NCBI RefSeq assembly: GCF_003987065.1 | Contig: NZ_PIPY01000012.1 | Coordinates: forward strand, 1 to 64,000 | Direction of reading: 5' to 3' | DNA from: Pseudidiomarina insulisalsae | Lineage (GTDB): Bacteria > Pseudomonadota > Gammaproteobacteria > Enterobacterales > Alteromonadaceae | Length of the DNA: 64,000 bases | Shown here: positions 54,983 through 63,213 of the stretch, piece after piece | Numbering within the stretch: position 1 is the first letter of the stretch | Layout of the letters: every line of letters begins with the position of its first letter | Program-made: the position numbers and the translations under genes | The notes under the pieces: model-generated | What the model was told of the DNA's origin: nothing | The model's input: only the letters and a program-made list of their open reading frames with translations | Databases searched by the model: none

Positions 54983-55801
54983 TTAACCGTAGCGGCCAGT
55001 AATATAATCTTCGGTTTGTTTCTGCGTTGGCGTGGTAAACAATGTGTTGGTATCGGCATACTCAATCAGTTTACCCATGTACATAAACGCCGTTTGATCA
55101 GATACCCGCGCCGCCTGCTGCATGTTATGCGTAACGATGACCACGGTGTACTTCTCTTTTAACTCAGTAATCAACTCTTCGATGGTCAGTGTTGAAATTG
55201 GGTCAAGTGCCGAAGTTGGCTCATCGAGCAGTAAAACCTCTGGCTCAATGGCGATAGCGCGCGCAATCACCAGACGTTGCTGCTGACCACCGGAAAGACC
55301 AAAGGCACTGGCGTTAAGACGATCCTTTACTTCGTCCCAAAGGGCAGCACCTTTCAGTGAGCGCTCAACAACTTCGTCTAAGGTACGACGGTCATTGACG
55401 CCCTGCAAGCGCATACCATACACCACGTTTTCATAGATTGACTTCGGAAACGGGTTGGGGCGCTGGAATACCATACCGACGCGACGGCGCAGTTCTGCGA
55501 CATCGACATCTTTGTCGTAGATATTTTTGTCGTGCAAGCGGATTTGTCCGTTCACCTTACAAATTTCTACCAGGTCATTCATGCGGTTAATACAGCGCAG
55601 CAGCGTTGACTTACCACAACCTGAAGGGCCGATAAATGCGGTGACGCGGTTCTTTGGAATCGCCATGGAAATATCATACAAAGCTTGAGCATCGCCGTAA
55701 TGCAGATTCAAATTGCGAATTTCCATTGCGGTCTGTTCCGCAGTTAAATTGTCCAAATCAAGACTTTCTGTCTGTTGGTTTGTCGGAGTTACCGAAATCA
55801 T
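54983..55801 (-). CDS. pstB: Phosphate ABC transporter ATP-binding protein
   Basis: ATPase powering high-affinity phosphate import. 272 residues with Walker [12 protein letters not shown] near 57, signature LSGGQQQRL near 168 and Walker [15 protein letters not shown] Thr/Gln-rich 25-residue extension precedes the domain, which starts at [16 protein letters not shown]. The extension has an in-frame Met that could be an alternative start. It lies 30 bp after pstA. Confidence 0.97.
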   Translation of the reverse strand: MISVTPTNQQTESLDLDNLTAEQTAMEIRNLNLHYGDAQALYDISMAIPKNRVTAFIGPSGCGKSTLLRCINRMNDLVEICKVNGQIRLHDKNIYDKDVDVAELRRRVGMVFQRPNPFPKSIYENVVYGMRLQGVNDRRTLDEVVERSLKGAALWDEVKDRLNASAFGLSGGQQQRLVIARAIAIEPEVLLLDEPTSALDPISTLTIEELITELKEKYTVVIVTHNMQQAARVSDQTAFMYMGKLIEYADTNTLFTTPTQKQTEDYITGRYG

Positions 55802-55831
55802 AGTAAGACCTTTTCGCTTCTGCTTCGTTAA

Positions 55832-57487
55832 TTAGTGCTCAAGTGAGCGATATTTTTCACGTAAATGGTTACGCACACCGATGGCGGTTAAATTCAGACC
55901 GACAATGACGGTAACCAGTAAGAATGAGGTTGCGTACACCAGTGGTCGTGCAGCCTCAACGTTCGGGCTCTGGAAGCCCACATCATAAATATGGAAACCT
56001 AAGTGCATAAACTTCCGATCCAGATGGAAATACGGGAAGTTGCCGTCGACCGGTAACATCGGTGCTGACTTCACGACGCCGACCAGCATCAGTGGTGCAA
56101 CCTCACCCGCAGCACGGGCTACCGCCAGAATCAGTCCGGTCATAATCGCCGGTGATGCCATGGGTATAATGATACGCCATAAGGTTTCCGCTTTGGTTGC
56201 GCCAAGTGCCAGGCTACCCTCACGCAAGGTACTTGGAATCCGTGACAAGCCTTCCTCAGTGGAAACAATCACTACAGGAAGCGTCAGGATAGCAAGCGTA
56301 ATCGCTGCCCACATTACACCCGGGGTACCGAAGGTCGGACTTGGCAAAGCTTCCGGGTAGAAAATTTGGTCAAGTGAACCACCTACCATGTAGACGAAGA
56401 AGCCAAGACCAAATACTCCGTATACAATCGACGGAACACCAGCGAGATTAATGACGGCAATGCGTATCAGCCGTGTCACTGCGTTTTTGCCTGCATATTC
56501 ATGTAGATAAATCGCGGCTACGACACCAAACGGCGTGACAATTACCGACATCAGCAAGACCATAAAGACAGTACCGAAGATAGCTGGAAATACGCCGCCT
56601 TCGGTATTGGCTTCGCGCGGATTCTCGCTGACAAAGTTACCAATTTGACCAAAGAAATGACCGATTTTCTCAAGTATATTCATGTCATTCGGATAGTACA
56701 CCGCCAACATGCGATACATAGGTAAGGTCACTTCTGCGCCGCGCATATCACGCATGACCACCGCATCTCGGCTGGCCTGCTCACGCAGGGCAAAAAGCTT
56801 GTCTTCAAGAACCTGATAGTCCTGACGTAATTGCTCTTCTTCGGCCGCAATACGCGCTTTCTCTGCCTCGGTTAACTCACCTTCAAGCTCCAGCGCACGA
56901 CGCTCCAGGCGTAATTCGTTCAACTGATAGTTGATGGCACCGATTTCGCTGTCCTGCAAATCTGCCGCTTGCTCGTTTAGTTCAACCACGCGCTCAATAC
57001 GCTGTTCCAGAACCTCCCGTACGTTCTCGCCGTGTGCCACAGACTCGCCGTTTTCCAGCACATCAACAACATAACCGTAGAAGTTACCGTCTTTCGAGCG
57101 CTCAAGTTTCGCTAAATCTGCAGGTGTTTCGTCACGCACGATTTGTGGTGCCAGCACCCAGGTAAAATCAAGCGGAACATATTCGCGGTTACCGACTTTG
57201 ATCAACCAGCGTTCCAGCGTTTCTTCATCGTAGTTCGCCAGTTCAACCCCTGACTCCCGCAAACGCTCCAGCGGAATAGTTTCAGTGTCATAGACTTCGC
57301 CGATAATGGTCGACACCGAGCCATCATTGGCCCGTACTTCCATTTCGTGAATGGCAGTAGGCCAGAAGAACGACAGACCGCGCCAGCCAATCAGAACCAA
57401 CAGCCCAATGACGGCGATTAAGCTGATACTTACCGATCCAGCAGTGAGCCAGATCCAGGGTTTTCCTGAGTTAAACCATTGCTTCAT
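55832..57487 (-). CDS. pstA: Phosphate ABC transporter permease PstA, long form
   Basis: Inner-membrane subunit of the Pst importer. 551 residues against about 296 in E. coli. After the first membrane helix (about 15-37) comes a periplasmic insert of about 220 residues. It includes a charged coiled coil near 165-245 (EQAADLQDSEIGAINYQLNE, EKARIAAEEEQLRQDYQVLE). The permease core then follows with IFGTVFMVLLMSVIVTPFGV and the ABC-contact loop EEGLSRIPSTLREGSLALGA. Long PstA/PstC forms are known in marine gammaproteobacteria and Pseudomonas. It lies 14 bp after pstC. Confidence 0.93.
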   Translation of the reverse strand: MKQWFNSGKPWIWLTAGSVSISLIAVIGLLVLIGWRGLSFFWPTAIHEMEVRANDGSVSTIIGEVYDTETIPLERLRESGVELANYDEETLERWLIKVGNREYVPLDFTWVLAPQIVRDETPADLAKLERSKDGNFYGYVVDVLENGESVAHGENVREVLEQRIERVVELNEQAADLQDSEIGAINYQLNELRLERRALELEGELTEAEKARIAAEEEQLRQDYQVLEDKLFALREQASRDAVVMRDMRGAEVTLPMYRMLAVYYPNDMNILEKIGHFFGQIGNFVSENPREANTEGGVFPAIFGTVFMVLLMSVIVTPFGVVAAIYLHEYAGKNAVTRLIRIAVINLAGVPSIVYGVFGLGFFVYMVGGSLDQIFYPEALPSPTFGTPGVMWAAITLAILTLPVVIVSTEEGLSRIPSTLREGSLALGATKAETLWRIIIPMASPAIMTGLILAVARAAGEVAPLMLVGVVKSAPMLPVDGNFPYFHLDRKFMHLGFHIYDVGFQSPNVEAARPLVYATSFLLVTVIVGLNLTAIGVRNHLREKYRSLEH

Positions 57488-57501
57488 GGAAATCCTCTCG
57501 C

Positions 57502-59742
57502 TTACATCGAGCTATATTTTTCACGTAACCGCTGGCGTACAAGTTCTGCCACCGTATTAAACGCGAAGGTGAAAACAAAGAGTACAAATGCCGCCAGGAA
57601 CAGAATACGGTAGTGCGAGCTACCCACTTCTGACTCGGGCATTTCAACGGCGATGTTGGCCGACAAGGTGCGCATTCCTTCAAAAATATTCCAGTCCATA
57701 ATCGGCGTATTACCCGTTGCCATCAGCACAATCATGGTCTCACCTACTGCGCGGCCTAAGCCCATCATGACAGCTGAGAAAATACCCGGACTCGCGGTTA
57801 GCAGCACCACTTTGGTCAGGGTTTGCCAGGTAGTCGCACCCAGCGCCAGCGAGCCATTTGATAAATGCTTGGGCACACTGAATACCGCATCTTCGGCAAT
57901 CGAGAAAATGGTTGGGATAACCGCAAAGCCCATAGCAATACCCACCACCAAAGAGTTACGTTGGTCAAAGGTAATGCCCAACTCATTGGTTAAATACTCG
58001 CGCACGTTACCGTCAAACATGAGGTTTTCAATCACCGGCGATAACTGGAATGAGAACCAGCCTACCAATGCCACCAACGGCAACAGAATGAGTGAGGCAC
58101 GACCATCGGTTAAACGGCTACGTATCGCTTGCGGCATTTTTGACGTTAGTAACGCAAACAACACTATAGCCAGGGGCACGAGTATGATGACGGCTATAAT
58201 TCCCGGCAAATAATCTTCAATCACCGGAGCCAGCCACAGGCCTGCCAGGAAGCCGAGGATCACCGTCGGTAGCGCTTCCATAATTTCTACGGTGGGTTTC
58301 ACGACCTTGCGCACGCCCGGCGACATGAAGTATGCCGTATATATAGCTGCGGCAAGACCAATAGGTACCGCAAACAGCATGGCATAGGCGGCGGCTTTAA
58401 TAGTACCGAATGAAATTGGCACCAGACTGAACTTGGGCTCAAAGTCATCTGAACCTGAGGTCGACTGCCAAACGTAATCCGGCTCTGGATAGCCCTCATA
58501 CCACACTTCCTGCCATAAGCCACTCCAGGTCACTTCCGGGTGCTCATTAATCAGATCAAAGACATGCAGCTGATTGCCTTCACGCATCAGCAGCGTGTTC
58601 GCCCGCGGATCAATGACCAGATTATCGGCCTGATAACCGTCAGGCTGACCGCGGTAAAGCTCCGCTTCTGAGGTGGTATGGAAAACACCGACGTCACCAT
58701 TTTCGGCAATGGTATAGAAAGTACGGCGATAGTATTCAACTACGATATCGGTAATGGCATTGTCAGCTGCCTGAAAGTCTCGAATGAACTGATAGCGACG
58801 GCCATCATCGCCAGCGACTTCAAACCACTGGGTAATTTTACCATTGTCGTGGCCAAACAGTACGGAGCTTGCGCCTGCCAGCAGCACCATGGTGTTGACC
58901 TGACCAAAACGACGGCTATCGAGGGTAATCAACTGACGCTCGCGAACCGTACCAGCGCGGGTGACATCAAAGACCCAAAAACGATTCTTCTGACGTACCA
59001 GCACCTGACGCAGATCAGGCGTCACCCGAATCTGATCAATGCCGCCGGTAATAGGTAGCTCGCTGACTTTCGAGTCGAGCTCAACCTCGCCACTAAGAAA
59101 GTTACGCTTGGCCTGAATAAAGTTAACGATCACACGCTGATCAACTGTTTCAGCAGCAAACAGTTTTGACTCACCGTCATACTCATAAGCTAACTTGGTT
59201 AGATCCTGTTGCTGCGGATCAACCTGGATAAGCTTGCCTTCATTCACTTCACCGATACGCGGCTCGACCTGCATTTCGCCATCAACAAAGCGATTAATGA
59301 ATTTTGGCTCTACCAACCGCACCGCCCCACCGGGCACCGCATAAGCATAGCGATTATTCTGCGGCTGAGTTTGTGTAAAGGTCGTTGGTTGTTGCTCGGT
59401 CAGCTGACCGCGTAGCAATTCCTGACCCGGTTGCCAGTCAGTACCGCGCTTTGATTGCAAAGCGAAGTAAATAATTTCGCCGTCTGCAGTGAATTGATAG
59501 CCAATTTCCGATTGCTCTTCCATCCCCATAGCAACGACGTTATCCCCGGGGCTTTCAAAGCTGCGCTGATGATTAATTTCAACGCCACGGAAAATGGGCT
59601 CAATAACATAGAGCAAATAGAAGAAGATCAGCAACAGTGCGACCAAGACCATGACGCCACCGAAGCTAACGCTCCAGCGCGCCGCGCGGTCTTTGAAGAG
59701 TCGGTAATTGCTGGCTCCCATGGAGGGTTTTGCTGCCGCCAT
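57502..59742 (-). CDS. pstC: Phosphate ABC transporter permease PstC, long form
   Basis: Second permease of the Pst importer. 746 residues versus about 320 in E. coli. The first membrane helix is near 25-48. About 390 periplasmic residues follow, beta-rich and propeller-like in their repeats (for example LRQVLVRQKNRFWVFDVTRA, ASSVLFGHDNGKITQWFEVA). The permease core begins near 450 (GTIKAAAYAMLFAVPIGLAA, EALPTVILGFLAGLWLAP), with the contact loop SVPKHLSNGSLALGATTWQT. First gene of pstCAB-phoU, with its own Pho-box promoter. Confidence 0.93.
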   Translation of the reverse strand: MAAAKPSMGASNYRLFKDRAARWSVSFGGVMVLVALLLIFFYLLYVIEPIFRGVEINHQRSFESPGDNVVAMGMEEQSEIGYQFTADGEIIYFALQSKRGTDWQPGQELLRGQLTEQQPTTFTQTQPQNNRYAYAVPGGAVRLVEPKFINRFVDGEMQVEPRIGEVNEGKLIQVDPQQQDLTKLAYEYDGESKLFAAETVDQRVIVNFIQAKRNFLSGEVELDSKVSELPITGGIDQIRVTPDLRQVLVRQKNRFWVFDVTRAGTVRERQLITLDSRRFGQVNTMVLLAGASSVLFGHDNGKITQWFEVAGDDGRRYQFIRDFQAADNAITDIVVEYYRRTFYTIAENGDVGVFHTTSEAELYRGQPDGYQADNLVIDPRANTLLMREGNQLHVFDLINEHPEVTWSGLWQEVWYEGYPEPDYVWQSTSGSDDFEPKFSLVPISFGTIKAAAYAMLFAVPIGLAAAIYTAYFMSPGVRKVVKPTVEIMEALPTVILGFLAGLWLAPVIEDYLPGIIAVIILVPLAIVLFALLTSKMPQAIRSRLTDGRASLILLPLVALVGWFSFQLSPVIENLMFDGNVREYLTNELGITFDQRNSLVVGIAMGFAVIPTIFSIAEDAVFSVPKHLSNGSLALGATTWQTLTKVVLLTASPGIFSAVMMGLGRAVGETMIVLMATGNTPIMDWNIFEGMRTLSANIAVEMPESEVGSSHYRILFLAAFVLFVFTFAFNTVAELVRQRLREKYSSM

Positions 59743-59786
59743 CTTAACCTCGAGTGGTTGTGCAATTTAAATTTTTCACTGCGGGA

Positions 59787-59820
59787 AGTATAAAGCAGAA
59801 ATATGACACTACTGTTACAG
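59787..59820 (-). promoter_or_regulatory. Pho box and -10 of pstCAB-phoU
   Basis: Minus strand: CTGTAAC-AGTA-GTGTCAT (59820-59803), two 7-bp PhoB repeats with a 4-bp spacer. Then exactly 10 bp, then -10 TATACT (59792-59787). It lies 44 bp before the pstC ATG. Confidence 0.82.
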
Positions 59821-59853
59821 CACCGTCATAAAAGTGACATTTAACGAAAAAAG

Positions 59854-59953
59854 CAAAAGCGTTATTCGTACGTTCGGCTTCGCCTCACTCTTCGAGCGCT
59901 ACGCTTTTCGTTACTCGAGGAGCGCAGCGTTCGAACAACGAACCACGCTTTTG
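59854..59953. repeat. Long imperfect palindromic element between pstS and pstC
   Basis: The ends CAAAAGCGT (59854-59862) and ACGCTTTTG (59945-59953) pair perfectly. Pairing resumes inward with TTCGT/ACGAA and GTTCG/CGAAC. The middle is rich in TTCG/CGAA and CTCGAG-like pieces. It has no convincing coding content. It looks like a small dispersed palindromic (REP- or MITE-like) unit, or a structured mRNA spacer; copy number elsewhere is unknown. Confidence 0.5.
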
Positions 59954-59956
59954 GAT

Positions 59957-59982
59957 AAAAAACCCGGCAGAGCCGGGTTTTT
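59957..59982 (-). terminator. Terminator after pstS
   Basis: CCCGGC/GCCGGG stem with a 3-nt loop, flanked by A/T tracts; on the minus strand it is followed by TTTTTT. It lies just past the pstS stop, separating pstS from pstCAB-phoU. Confidence 0.82.
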
Positions 59983-59989
59983 GACGAAC

Positions 59990-60961
59990 TTAGTTCAAGC
60001 CGAGTTTTTCGAGCTCTTGTTCGACTACCATTTTTGGCAATGGAATATAGCCGTCTTTGTCGACAATTTCTTGTCCGGTTTTTGAAAGCACCATTTTCAG
60101 GAATTCAGCAGTGGCTGGATCCAGTGGCTTGTTCGGATGCTTGTTCACATAAACGTATAGGAAGCGAGCAAGTGGGTACTTACCTGCCAGCGCGCTTTCA
60201 GTTGTTGCGTCAACATACTCACCACCTTCTTCAACAGCGATAGGAACGGTTTTCACACCTGAGGTCAGATAGCCAATACCTGAATAGCCAATTGCGTTCA
60301 GTGAAGTTGATACTGACTGCACCACTGAAGCCGAACCAGGCTGTTCGTTCACGTTCGGACGAAAGTCACCGTCACATAGTGCGACTTCTTTGAAATAACC
60401 ATAGGTACCTGAAACTGAGTTGCGGCCATAAAGCTGTAGGTCACGGTTTGCCCAGCTACCCGTCAGACCAAGGTCACCCCAGCGTTGTACCTGGCTGGTC
60501 GCGCCACACAGGCGGGTATTACTGAATACAGCGTCTACTTCAGCAATGGTCATGCCTTCAATCGGGTTGTCTTTATGTACGAAGACTGCCAATGCGTCGA
60601 TAGCAACGCGCACAGGGGTCGGCTTATAGCCGTGGTGCTTTTCAAAGGCTTCAATTTCTTTTGACTTCATAGCACGGCTCATTGGACCAAAGTTTGACGT
60701 TCCCTCAGTCAAGGCCGGAGGCGCGGTTGAAGAACCAGCCGCCTGGATCTGCATATTGACGTTCGGGTACAGACGCTTAAACTCTTCGGCCCAGAAGGTC
60801 ATCATATTCGCAAGCGTGTCTGAGCCCACAGAAGACAGGTTTCCTGAAAGACCGCTTACTTTTTCATATTCAGGCAGATTATCGGTCGGTTTTTGCGCGT
60901 GCGCAGAGGTCGCCACTAAACCGGCTACGCTCAAAGCAATAAGTGTTGATTTCACTTTCAT
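59990..60961 (-). CDS. pstS: Phosphate-binding periplasmic protein PstS
   Basis: High-affinity phosphate receptor of the Pst importer, periplasmic. 323 residues from ATG 60961 ([18 protein letters not shown] 5 bp upstream); the in-frame Met at 60979 has no support. The signal peptide ends near SAHA-QKP. The phosphate-binding start [12 protein letters not shown] and [16 protein letters not shown] are typical. Transcribed alone from a Pho-box promoter with its own terminator, which allows much higher expression than the membrane subunits. Confidence 0.95.
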   Translation of the reverse strand: MKVKSTLIALSVAGLVATSAHAQKPTDNLPEYEKVSGLSGNLSSVGSDTLANMMTFWAEEFKRLYPNVNMQIQAAGSSTAPPALTEGTSNFGPMSRAMKSKEIEAFEKHHGYKPTPVRVAIDALAVFVHKDNPIEGMTIAEVDAVFSNTRLCGATSQVQRWGDLGLTGSWANRDLQLYGRNSVSGTYGYFKEVALCDGDFRPNVNEQPGSASVVQSVSTSLNAIGYSGIGYLTSGVKTVPIAVEEGGEYVDATTESALAGKYPLARFLYVYVNKHPNKPLDPATAEFLKMVLSKTGQEIVDKDGYIPLPKMVVEQELEKLGLN

Positions 60962-61015
60962 AAGGACTCCAAGTGTCAATGCTGAAAACTCAGCTTTTCT
61001 TAATGAACACCGCAG

Positions 61016-61049
61016 AGTTTAAGGCGTCAATGTGACAGTTTAATGACAT
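61016..61049 (-). promoter_or_regulatory. Pho box and -10 of pstS
   Basis: Minus strand: ATGTCAT-TAAA-CTGTCAC (61049-61032), near-perfect PhoB repeats. Then 10 bp, then -10 TAAACT (61021-61016). It lies 70 bp before the pstS ATG and after the phoR stop. Confidence 0.85.
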
Positions 61050-61084
61050 TTACTATGTTTCTGTCATATTTTGCCCAATTAACG

Positions 61085-62422
61085 TCATCGTTGCGAATGC
61101 GTAAGTGATTCGACGTTTTTACCAGGCGCCACGACGAGTTCTTCGGGTACCCGCACGCTAAAGGTTGAGCCACGGCCCGGTACTGAATCAATGTTGAGTT
61201 TACAGTGGTGATGCTCAACTGCCTGTTTTACGATGGCCAGACCAAGCCCTGAGCCACCCTTGCTGCTATTGCGATCTTTATCCAGTCGATAAAACCGCTC
61301 GGTTAGCCGCGGTAGATGTTCGGCCGGAATACCCGGCCCGTTATCACTGACACTGAATTCGAGCTGCTTACCTACCGGACGCCAACGTATCTTGATGCGG
61401 CCACCAGCTGGCGTGTAATGGATCGCGTTGGTCAGCAGGTTGGCAAACACACTGCGTAGTTCATCCTCACGACCGTACATAGCATAGTCACAGATCTCAA
61501 AAATAATTTCGTGGCGCTTGTCCTGATTCAACTGCTCAGCCTCTTGCTGCAAATGTCGCAATAAGTCAGGTACCGCAACCACACGCTCAAAAATATCACC
61601 GCGGGCCGAGTCAATACGCGACAGCGACAACAGTTGGTCGACCAGATTACGCATACGTGTCGCCTGCCCTTCCATGTCAGCGACAGCTTTCTTCAACAAA
61701 GCGGGAGGCAACACCGCGTGATCATCACCAAGCATCTCAAGGTAGCCCTGGATAACCGTTAGCGGCGTTCTGAGTTCATGCGACACGTTGGCGACAAAGT
61801 CTTTACGCATTTGCTCCAGTCGTCGTAGCTGCGTCACATCACGCGCCATCAACAGATACTGATCGTCGCTATAAGGCATGATTCTAATTTCCAGCTCAAT
61901 ATCTTCCCGCACCGGTGACGCCAGATGCATGGCCTCGCTGTAGTCGCCTTTTTGCAGGTAATTGATAAATTCCGGGTGACGAATCAAACTGGACAGGCGA
62001 ATACCGGTGTCGGCTGGCCATTTCAAGCCAAAATAAAATTGCCCGAGCTTATTGCACCAGATAAGACCACCATCCTGACGAAATACGATGGCGGCATCTG
62101 GAATTGCTTCCGAGGCTTCACGAAAACGCCGTAAAATACGGGCAAGCGCACGCCGCCGCTGCTGACTGCGACGCTGAGTGCGATAAATGCCGTCGTAAAT
62201 GTAACTCCAGCTTCCCGGCGCTCTGGGTGGCAACATGGTGCGACGATGCCAAAGCCAATCGACTAATTTGTACTGATAGAAGTAATGCCAGGCAAGAATG
62301 GCTAGCAGACCGGCACTCAAAACCTGCCAGAAGTAGCCGAACAGCCAGCCAAGAATGGCCAGTGGCGCGACATACCACAAAAAACCGCGCAGGATAAAAA
62401 CTGCCGAAAATCGTTTATCCAT
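61085..62422 (-). CDS. phoR: Phosphate regulon sensor histidine kinase PhoR
   Basis: Membrane kinase that phosphorylates PhoB under phosphate limitation. 445 residues: two close hydrophobic helices (about 8-50) with almost no periplasmic loop, a basic linker, a PAS domain (about 95-200), HisKA with phospho-acceptor His215 in VSHELRTPLTVIQGY, and HATPase with NLLTNAIHY, DNGPGIP and GGSGLGLAIVK. The lack of a sensor loop fits sensing through PstSCAB-PhoU. It lies 20 bp after phoB. Confidence 0.96.
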   Translation of the reverse strand: MDKRFSAVFILRGFLWYVAPLAILGWLFGYFWQVLSAGLLAILAWHYFYQYKLVDWLWHRRTMLPPRAPGSWSYIYDGIYRTQRRSQQRRRALARILRRFREASEAIPDAAIVFRQDGGLIWCNKLGQFYFGLKWPADTGIRLSSLIRHPEFINYLQKGDYSEAMHLASPVREDIELEIRIMPYSDDQYLLMARDVTQLRRLEQMRKDFVANVSHELRTPLTVIQGYLEMLGDDHAVLPPALLKKAVADMEGQATRMRNLVDQLLSLSRIDSARGDIFERVVAVPDLLRHLQQEAEQLNQDKRHEIIFEICDYAMYGREDELRSVFANLLTNAIHYTPAGGRIKIRWRPVGKQLEFSVSDNGPGIPAEHLPRLTERFYRLDKDRNSSKGGSGLGLAIVKQAVEHHHCKLNIDSVPGRGSTFSVRVPEELVVAPGKNVESLTHSQR

Positions 62423-62442
62423 GAATTACCACATTCTTTGAC

Positions 62443-63129
62443 TTAGCGCGGTGAAAATCGGTAACCAACGCCGCGCACAGTCTGCACCATGCGGTCATGG
62501 CCATGGGCTTCAATGGCTTTACGCAAACGGCGGATATGCACGTCCACGGTACGATCTTCCACATAAACATTGGTGCCCCATACATTATCGAGGAGTTGCT
62601 CACGACTATACACGCGATCCGGGTGCGTCATAAAGAAGTGTAATAACTTAAATTCTGTTGGGCCCATATCCAGACGCTCATCGAACGCACTCACCCGGTG
62701 CGAGATAGGATCCAGCTTTAACCCCTCAATTTCCAGCGGCTCATCGAGCGCCGTCGGTGCGACACGGCGAAACACTGCGCGCATACGAGCCATGAGCTCC
62801 TTTGGTGAAAAGGGTTTGGTAATATAATCGTCCGCCCCTACTTCCAGGCCGCGCACCTTGTCTTCCTCTTCGCCACGGGCCGTTAGCATGATTATCGGAA
62901 TACCACGGGTGAAGTCGTCACTCTTAAGTTTCTTGGCCAACTGTATGCCGGAGCCGCCCGGTAGCATCCAATCCAATAAAATCATATCGGGAAATGGCTC
63001 GACAATTTTTTCCAGGGCAACCTGGTAATCGTTCGCTTCTACCGCTTGGTAGCCATGCTGCTCCATGACAAAGCTAAGCATTTCGCGAATGGGCGCTTCA
63101 TCTTCAACAATCAGAATTTTTCGTGACAT
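62443..63129 (-). CDS. phoB: Phosphate regulon response regulator PhoB
   Basis: OmpR-type regulator that binds Pho boxes. 228 residues from ATG 63129 ([19 protein letters not shown] upstream); the open frame to 63183 lies across the promoter and is not coding. Receiver domain with Asp10/Glu11, phospho-acceptor Asp53 (LLDWMLPG) and Lys in YITKPFSP. The C-terminal winged helix has [20 protein letters not shown] and [12 protein letters not shown]. It is preceded by its own Pho box, so it should be autoregulated. Confidence 0.97.
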   Translation of the reverse strand: MSRKILIVEDEAPIREMLSFVMEQHGYQAVEANDYQVALEKIVEPFPDMILLDWMLPGGSGIQLAKKLKSDDFTRGIPIIMLTARGEEEDKVRGLEVGADDYITKPFSPKELMARMRAVFRRVAPTALDEPLEIEGLKLDPISHRVSAFDERLDMGPTEFKLLHFFMTHPDRVYSREQLLDNVWGTNVYVEDRTVDVHIRRLRKAIEAHGHDRMVQTVRGVGYRFSPR

Positions 63130-63160
63130 TGTTGCTTCACCTAGTCGTTGTTTGACGGCC

Positions 63161-63194
63161 ATTATTGCGTGGCAATATGACACTTTTATGAATC
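63161..63194 (-). promoter_or_regulatory. Pho box and -10 of phoBR
   Basis: Minus strand: GATTCAT-AAAA-GTGTCAT (63194-63177); the second repeat fits well, the first less so. Then exactly 10 bp, then -10 AATAAT (63166-63161). It lies 48 bp before the phoB ATG. Confidence 0.75.
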
Positions 63195-63213
63195 TACGAC
63201 ATTTTTGTGAAAT

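Noticed and set aside
59834-60085. 83-residue plus-strand ORF between pstC and pstS
   Set aside because: Covers the palindromic element, the pstS terminator and antisense pstS; no coding evidence.
62104-62397. 97-residue ORF antisense to the start of phoR
   Set aside because: Lies within the well-supported phoR N-terminus and has no recognisable features.
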